From NCBI GenBank assembly GCA_015485595.1, contig WFTH01000083.1, forward strand, positions 1 through 9,475: a stretch of 9,475 nt of DNA. The letters are read 5' to 3'. A program made the position numbers and the translations under genes. The DNA comes from Candidatus Microgenomates bacterium (lineage in GTDB: Bacteria; Patescibacteriota; Microgenomatia; UBA1400; PJMF01). Below, piece by piece: positions 6,021 through 9,475 of this stretch (its first letter is position 1; each line of letters begins with the position of its first letter). The notes below the pieces were generated by a model that saw only the letters and a program-made list of their open reading frames with translations, had not been told where the DNA came from and did no database searches.

Positions 6021-6063
6021 GCTAAATTAAATTTCCAATAACGAATTTCGAATAACGAAAATA
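6021..6063. repeat. Left inverted repeat of the four-helix-bundle cassette
   Basis: Read on the plus strand, 6037-6063 matches the reverse complement of 6443-6470 at 25 of 27 aligned positions with one single-base gap. Weaker similarity extends outward to GCTAAAT at 6021-6027, which reappears as ATTTAGC at 6481-6487. CGAATAACGAA (6049-6059) is a perfect 11-bp inverted match to 6462-6472. Confidence 0.7.
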
Positions 6064-6086
6064 ACTGACTTCATAGAGCCACCTTT

Positions 6087-6476
6087 TTATTCTCTATACC
6101 TTTTTAAAATGGAGCCAAATATTTTATTTAGTTCTAAGGCTTCTTGGATTAACGTGTTTCTTGTATTAAGGTGGCGTTGCTGTGGTTCGCTCAAAATGAG
6201 CCACAATCTAGACTCTTTACTTTCTTTTCTGCATACCTTGATACGAAAAGTAAAGTCTTTTCTGCTTACGGCGTCATTTGCCTCGATGTAGTTAGCTGCA
6301 ACTGACCCAGAAGCACGAACGAGTTGTTTAGCGTACTCGATGTTATAGATACTACGAGGCAGAGTTTTTATATAGTCGCGACAGTTCTTGGCAAAAACTA
6401 GAGTTCTTTCTTCTAAGTCAAATTTTACTCGTTTTGCCCTTATACTTTCGTTATTTGAACATTCGTTATTCGTCAT
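6087..6476 (-). CDS. Four-helix-bundle protein, 23S rRNA intervening-sequence family
   Basis: Small helical protein of the family first known from open reading frames in 23S rRNA intervening sequences. The same fold is used by accessory variability proteins (Avd) of diversity-generating retroelements. Its role is unknown; basic patches suggest nucleic-acid binding. Visible family features are the first-helix motif FDLEERTLVFAKNCRDYIKTLP (residues 19-40, here described by its ends F19 and P40), the IEYAKQLVRASGSVAANYIEA region (46-66) and the basic third helix RIKVCRKESKESRLW (78-92). At 129 aa the length is typical. Residues 1-12 (rich in Asn and Glu) are encoded by the right inverted repeat, so the native start is uncertain; no later in-frame Met exists before the core. 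No Shine-Dalgarno is seen. No 23S rRNA or reverse transcriptase is nearby, so this is a free-standing copy. Confidence 0.88.
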   Translation of the reverse strand: MTNNECSNNESIRAKRVKFDLEERTLVFAKNCRDYIKTLPRSIYNIEYAKQLVRASGSVAANYIEANDAVSRKDFTFRIKVCRKESKESRLWLILSEPQQRHLNTRNTLIQEALELNKIFGSILKRYRE

Positions 6477-6487
6477 TTCTATTTAGC
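6443..6487. repeat. Right inverted repeat of the four-helix-bundle cassette
   Basis: The inverted partner of 6021-6063. It contains the start codon and first dozen codons of the four-helix-bundle gene. The segment 6450-6496 also has a same-orientation relative upstream of ssrA at 4733-4780, so it belongs to a repeat family and is not unique to this cassette. Confidence 0.7.
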
Positions 6488-6596
6488 CTTGTTTTGTGTT
6501 AGGTATGAGCACATTTTTAATTGATTACTATTCATTACACGGAGTGTACTCCCCAATTATTGCAAAAACTGTAACGTTTAGTTTGCTCTTTTAGGT

Positions 6597-6602
6597 TAAA
6601 AT
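6597..6602 (+). promoter_or_regulatory. -10 box of dus, leaderless type
   Basis: TAAAAT lies 7 nt before the ATG at 6610, so the transcript should start at, or one base before, the start codon. No Shine-Dalgarno is present. No convincing -35 lies at standard distance; TTGCAA at 6560-6565 is too far. The arrangement copies that of the ABC exporter gene. Confidence 0.55.
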
Positions 6603-6609
6603 ACGCTTT

Positions 6610-7860
6610 ATGCGCAAAAAACAAACAACCGTTAGTTTTTCTTGGCAAGCGCTTAAAGCAAAGGGCTCAATTATTGGCTTGGCGCCGATGGACGGGGTAA
6701 CCGATGTAGCTTATCGCCTGATTCAAAAAAAGTATGGCCAGCCGGATGTGGTCTTTAGTGAGTTTGTGAATGTGGAGGGCTTATGTCATGGAGTTTTAAA
6801 GCTGATGCATCATTTTGTTTATGATGCAAAAGATTTAATAAAGTCAAAGAGTTTAGGCAACTTGAGTGATCAAACAAGTTTAAGCGAACGACCGGTAATA
6901 GCTCAGCTTTACGGTAAAAACCCAGAGTGTTTTTATCAGGCAGCTTTGCTGGTAGCTCATATGGGGTTTGATGGAGTGGATGTTAACATGGGGTGTCCGG
7001 CCAAGAACGTGACTAGTAATGGCGCCGGCGCGGGGTTAATTAAAACTCCGGCTTTAGCCCAAGAGATTGTGCATCAGGTTAAGCAAGCGGTGGCTGATTA
7101 CCGCGCCGGCGCTACTTTAGACCAAGCTCCAGACATCTCGGATGAGATTAAACTTGCCACCTATGCGATTGCGCTTTTGGCCTCCGGTTATACTTTAGTT
7201 GAACTGAGTTTGCCACCTATGGTGCGTGAGCTTTACACCCGACTTGACCCTAAGCTACGAGAACGCTCAATCCCGGTCTCGATCAAAACCCGTACTGGTT
7301 ATGACAAGCCAACAACTCATAGCTGGATCAGTACCTTGCTTGAAACTCAACCGGAGGCTCTAAGTTTGCACGGTCGCACCTTACGCCAAGCTTATACTGG
7401 GAGGGCGGACTGGGACGAGATTGCTTTAGCAGCTGCGTTGGTGCGTGATGCCGGTGTGGTGTTTTTAGGTAACGGAGATGTGGATAGTGTGGAGACTGCT
7501 TATGAAAAAATTAACACTTATGGTGTAGATGGGGTTTTGATCGGCAGAGCTAGTTTTGGCAACCCATATGTGTTCAGAAGTAAAGATTTTAAGCCAGATA
7601 AAAGTCTTTTTCAGATTGCAGTAGAACATGCCTATCTCTACGAAGAAAGCACGAAGCTAATGCATAAACTTTTTGACCTAGTTTCACCAGATCAGCCAGT
7701 GAGGTTGATAATGAAAGAAAAACTTTTTTTGCCGTTTCGTAAGCATCTGTCTTGGTATGTTAAAGGTGTGCCAGAAGCGAAAAAGTTAAGAGCCAAGCTG
7801 ATGCAGGTTAGCTCAGCTTCTGAAGCAGAAGCAATCTTAAGAGAGTCTCGGTTAATCTAG
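6610..7860 (+). CDS. dus: tRNA-dihydrouridine synthase with a central insertion
   Basis: FMN enzyme that reduces uridine to dihydrouridine in the D-loop of tRNA using NADPH. The TIM barrel starts at IIGLAPMDGVTDVAYR (21-36), the FMN-binding strand. PVIAQLYG (95-102) and VDVNMGCPAKNV (123-134) follow, the latter containing the likely catalytic acid Cys129. Next come SIKTRTG (224-230, Lys226) and LHGRT (253-257, His254). The phosphate-binding end is FLGNGD (285-290) and GVLIGRASFGNP (308-319). A helical C-terminal domain (about 330-416) should hold the tRNA. At 416 aa it is longer than the usual 310-350. The excess lies mainly in residues 164-218, between the catalytic-loop helix and the SIKTRTG strand, and partly in 70-93. 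Which subfamily (DusB-like or other) is not certain. The tail overlaps the convergent peptidase gene by 9 bp. Confidence 0.95.
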   Translation: MRKKQTTVSFSWQALKAKGSIIGLAPMDGVTDVAYRLIQKKYGQPDVVFSEFVNVEGLCHGVLKLMHHFVYDAKDLIKSKSLGNLSDQTSLSERPVIAQLYGKNPECFYQAALLVAHMGFDGVDVNMGCPAKNVTSNGAGAGLIKTPALAQEIVHQVKQAVADYRAGATLDQAPDISDEIKLATYAIALLASGYTLVELSLPPMVRELYTRLDPKLRERSIPVSIKTRTGYDKPTTHSWISTLLETQPEALSLHGRTLRQAYTGRADWDEIALAAALVRDAGVVFLGNGDVDSVETAYEKINTYGVDGVLIGRASFGNPYVFRSKDFKPDKSLFQIAVEHAYLYEESTKLMHKLFDLVSPDQPVRLIMKEKLFLPFRKHLSWYVKGVPEAKKLRAKLMQVSSASEAEAILRESRLI

Positions 7861-9475
7861 GCTAGGATCGATGTTTTTTACTTGATTTTTTAGATAAAGC
7901 CAGATGTTAACATTAAGCTCTGGTTTAAACCAGTCTATAAGTTTTAGGTTAAGTTCACGATAAGCCTTATCTAGACTCTGATCTTGATTAGCTTGCCAAG
8001 CCTTTAGGTAAGTCTCAAGCCACCAGTAGATTTTCCAGGGTATTTGTTGATCATTAGTTAGTTGAGAGGTAGTACCAAGCAACTCATTGATGCTAGCACC
8101 TATCGGTATAATCGAGCTTTGTGCCTGTTTTTGATAGTCAATTTCAAACTCAAGTGGGGTGATGCCCAAGACCAGATCTGTTTGACCCAAGTCCGTTAAG
8201 TTAGCTTGATCATCATAAGCGTAGATGGTAAGACTTGTTTGTTTGACTAAGTCGGCCTTAACTTGAACCCGAAACTTACCCGTTTCTGGTTTGGGAATAG
8301 CAATAATGTTAGTTTGAGTGGTTTGAGTGTTGTCCGCTGTACTGTTAATTTGTTCGACATATTTATATTGGTCGGTTATATCCTGATTATCTTCATTGAA
8401 TATTTTGACATTAATATCCGAACTAAAAGCGAAAAGTAGATAACTTAGGTCTGTTTGACTTGGTGTAAACTTTCGGTAAGATTTTGGGGGTTTGTGATTT
8501 TGAGTGTGTTGGTTCATCCAGCTAACATCGTAGTAAGGGTCGTAGATAGCTAGATCGGTTTTTTCTAGATTAGTATTATGAACCGTCACGAAGTGGCCAG
8601 GAATCTGAGCTAGACTCCACCGCCCAGACTCTAACTCACTTAAGGCTTCTTGGTACGGCTGGTTTGTATCAGCAATTGGTAGGTACTGGTACTCAAGTTT
8701 GCTGGTATTATCGAGACTACTAATCAGGCGTGTTAATCTGGTAAGCGCGATCCAGTTAATCAGTCCTTCACCCAGGTATCCATCTGGCTGATCTTGCAAC
8801 CACTGGTTTAAGGTACTTGGGTCTATCTCTAGGCGGTTATCTGACTGGTTGGTGTTTCTTGGTGGTAGTTTGTTAATACCGTAATGTCTTAACAACGTGG
8901 CCATCGAGGTTAAAGCGCAACCCCAACGCTCAATAGTTGGACTATCGCTCCATTCTTGAGCGTGATCGTATTCCTGCCCGGCCCACTTAGGGTCGGTTTG
9001 TTTAAAGACGGTGTTTGCTTCTTGATCTAGGTCATAGACCCTAATGTTGTCGAAAAATGAATGAGATTCACGTATGGCTCCAACGCTTGCTTGCAACCCA
9101 ATTGTTAACGTTCCATCAATATATGGAGCTTGATCTTTAGTTGAAATTATTTCATTGTTATCAATGATTAATTTTATGTTTTCTTTATCCTTTATTATTT
9201 TTACTTTATGCCATGTATTTTCTTGAAAATCATAAAAACCCTTGTGTGGGTTTAACCAATAACCACGTCCGTTTACAACTTTCTGCAACCAGATTTCTCC
9301 ATTAGTTATTTTGAAGTCATACCAATTTAAAGGATCTTTCCATAAGAAAATAACGTTATGATCTCCTGTGGCTGGTGATTTAAAATTCCAATCAAACTCA
9401 TACACAAATCTATCTGTATTTAACTTAAAATTTGCTGGGATTATTTCTGTGGTACATCCAGGCTGTCTCTTATAC
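7852..9475 (-). CDS. Lectin-like domain fused to C39-type cysteine peptidase, 5' end missing
   Basis: Numbering starts at the GTG at 9405. The frame stays open for 23 more codons to the edge and the fold continues into them, so the gene is 5'-truncated and that GTG is not its start. The first about 128 residues form a beta-rich, concanavalin/LamG or DUF1080-like sandwich, with NTWHKVKI at 63-70 and FFDNIRVYD at 117-125. Residues 134-330 look like a C39-like papain-fold peptidase: FKQTDPKWAG (134-143), WGCALTSMATLLRHYGI (161-177) with nucleophile Cys163, GHFVTVHN (270-277) with His271, and IYDPYYD (287-293) with Asp289. Residues 365-425 resemble an Ig-like strand-rich module, and 455-510 are Trp-rich and helical, without a recognised family. 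It is probably secreted or surface-bound, but the N-terminus that would carry a signal is outside the window. The substrate is unknown; a cell-wall or host-surface protein is possible. Confidence 0.8.
   Translation of the reverse strand, partial: YKRQPGCTTEIIPANFKLNTDRFVYEFDWNFKSPATGDHNVIFLWKDPLNWYDFKITNGEIWLQKVVNGRGYWLNPHKGFYDFQENTWHKVKIIKDKENIKLIIDNNEIISTKDQAPYIDGTLTIGLQASVGAIRESHSFFDNIRVYDLDQEANTVFKQTDPKWAGQEYDHAQEWSDSPTIERWGCALTSMATLLRHYGINKLPPRNTNQSDNRLEIDPSTLNQWLQDQPDGYLGEGLINWIALTRLTRLISSLDNTSKLEYQYLPIADTNQPYQEALSELESGRWSLAQIPGHFVTVHNTNLEKTDLAIYDPYYDVSWMNQHTQNHKPPKSYRKFTPSQTDLSYLLFAFSSDINVKIFNEDNQDITDQYKYVEQINSTADNTQTTQTNIIAIPKPETGKFRVQVKADLVKQTSLTIYAYDDQANLTDLGQTDLVLGITPLEFEIDYQKQAQSSIIPIGASINELLGTTSQLTNDQQIPWKIYWWLETYLKAWQANQDQSLDKAYRELNLKLIDWFKPELNVNIWLYLKNQVKNIDPSLD

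Noticed and set aside
6087..6476. Accessory variability protein of a diversity-generating retroelement
   Set aside because: The fold is related, but no reverse transcriptase, template repeat or variable repeat is present in the window.
6021..6487. Insertion sequence or miniature transposon in the strict sense
   Set aside because: There is no transposase and I see no flanking target-site duplication. The ends also belong to a repeat family found elsewhere in the window, so the cautious description is an inverted-repeat cassette.
9403..9405. GTG as the start of the lectin/C39 peptidase gene
   Set aside because: The frame continues without a stop to the window edge, the added residues extend the same beta-rich domain, and no Shine-Dalgarno or -10 box precedes the GTG.

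Overview
The window looks like a stretch of a small-genome bacterial chromosome, most likely from the Candidate Phyla Radiation (Patescibacteria). That placement is inference. It rests on moderate G+C, AT-rich spacers packed with short degenerate repeats, very few Shine-Dalgarno sites, a free-standing four-helix-bundle (23S intervening-sequence type) gene, and a dihydrouridine synthase with a lineage-type insertion. The code is standard, since three genes end in TGA and no internal TGA has to be read as glycine. No rRNA or tRNA genes, CRISPR array, transposase or phage genes were seen.

Layout. An ftsK-type DNA translocase (36-2219, +) is followed by an ATM1-like half-size ABC exporter (2304-4052, +). 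A spacer of about 256 bp then holds two copies of a short palindromic repeat, and the exporter's stop codon lies inside the first copy. A small minus-strand gene (4309-4641) encodes a 110-aa protein with two copies of a D-G-H-P-L-T-P-E-E repeat. It is the only gene here with a clear ribosome binding site. A complete one-piece tmRNA gene (ssrA, 4841-5267, +) comes next. Its acceptor stem, T-arm, long H2 helix, tag reading frame, H5 hairpin and all four pseudoknots can be paired by eye. Then come two minus-strand genes: a ComF-family phosphoribosyltransferase (5348-6007) and a four-helix-bundle protein (6087-6476) bracketed by inverted repeats. A tRNA-dihydrouridine synthase (6610-7860, +) converges, with a 9-bp overlap, on a long minus-strand gene (7852 to the window edge). 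That gene fuses a lectin-like beta-sandwich to a C39-type cysteine peptidase domain. It is incomplete, because its reading frame stays open through the right edge.

How the parts relate. Most of the genes are housekeeping functions: chromosome segregation, export, ribosome rescue and tRNA modification. They sit as separate transcription units rather than one operon. At least two plus-strand genes (ABC exporter and dus) have a TAAAAT -10 box 6-7 nt before the ATG and no Shine-Dalgarno, which implies leaderless mRNAs.

The strongest leads are the inverted-repeat-bracketed four-helix-bundle cassette (a possible free-standing intervening-sequence element), the aberrant tmRNA T-loop, the leaderless promoter architecture, and a dinucleotide repeat inside a possible promoter spacer of the 110-aa repeat protein.
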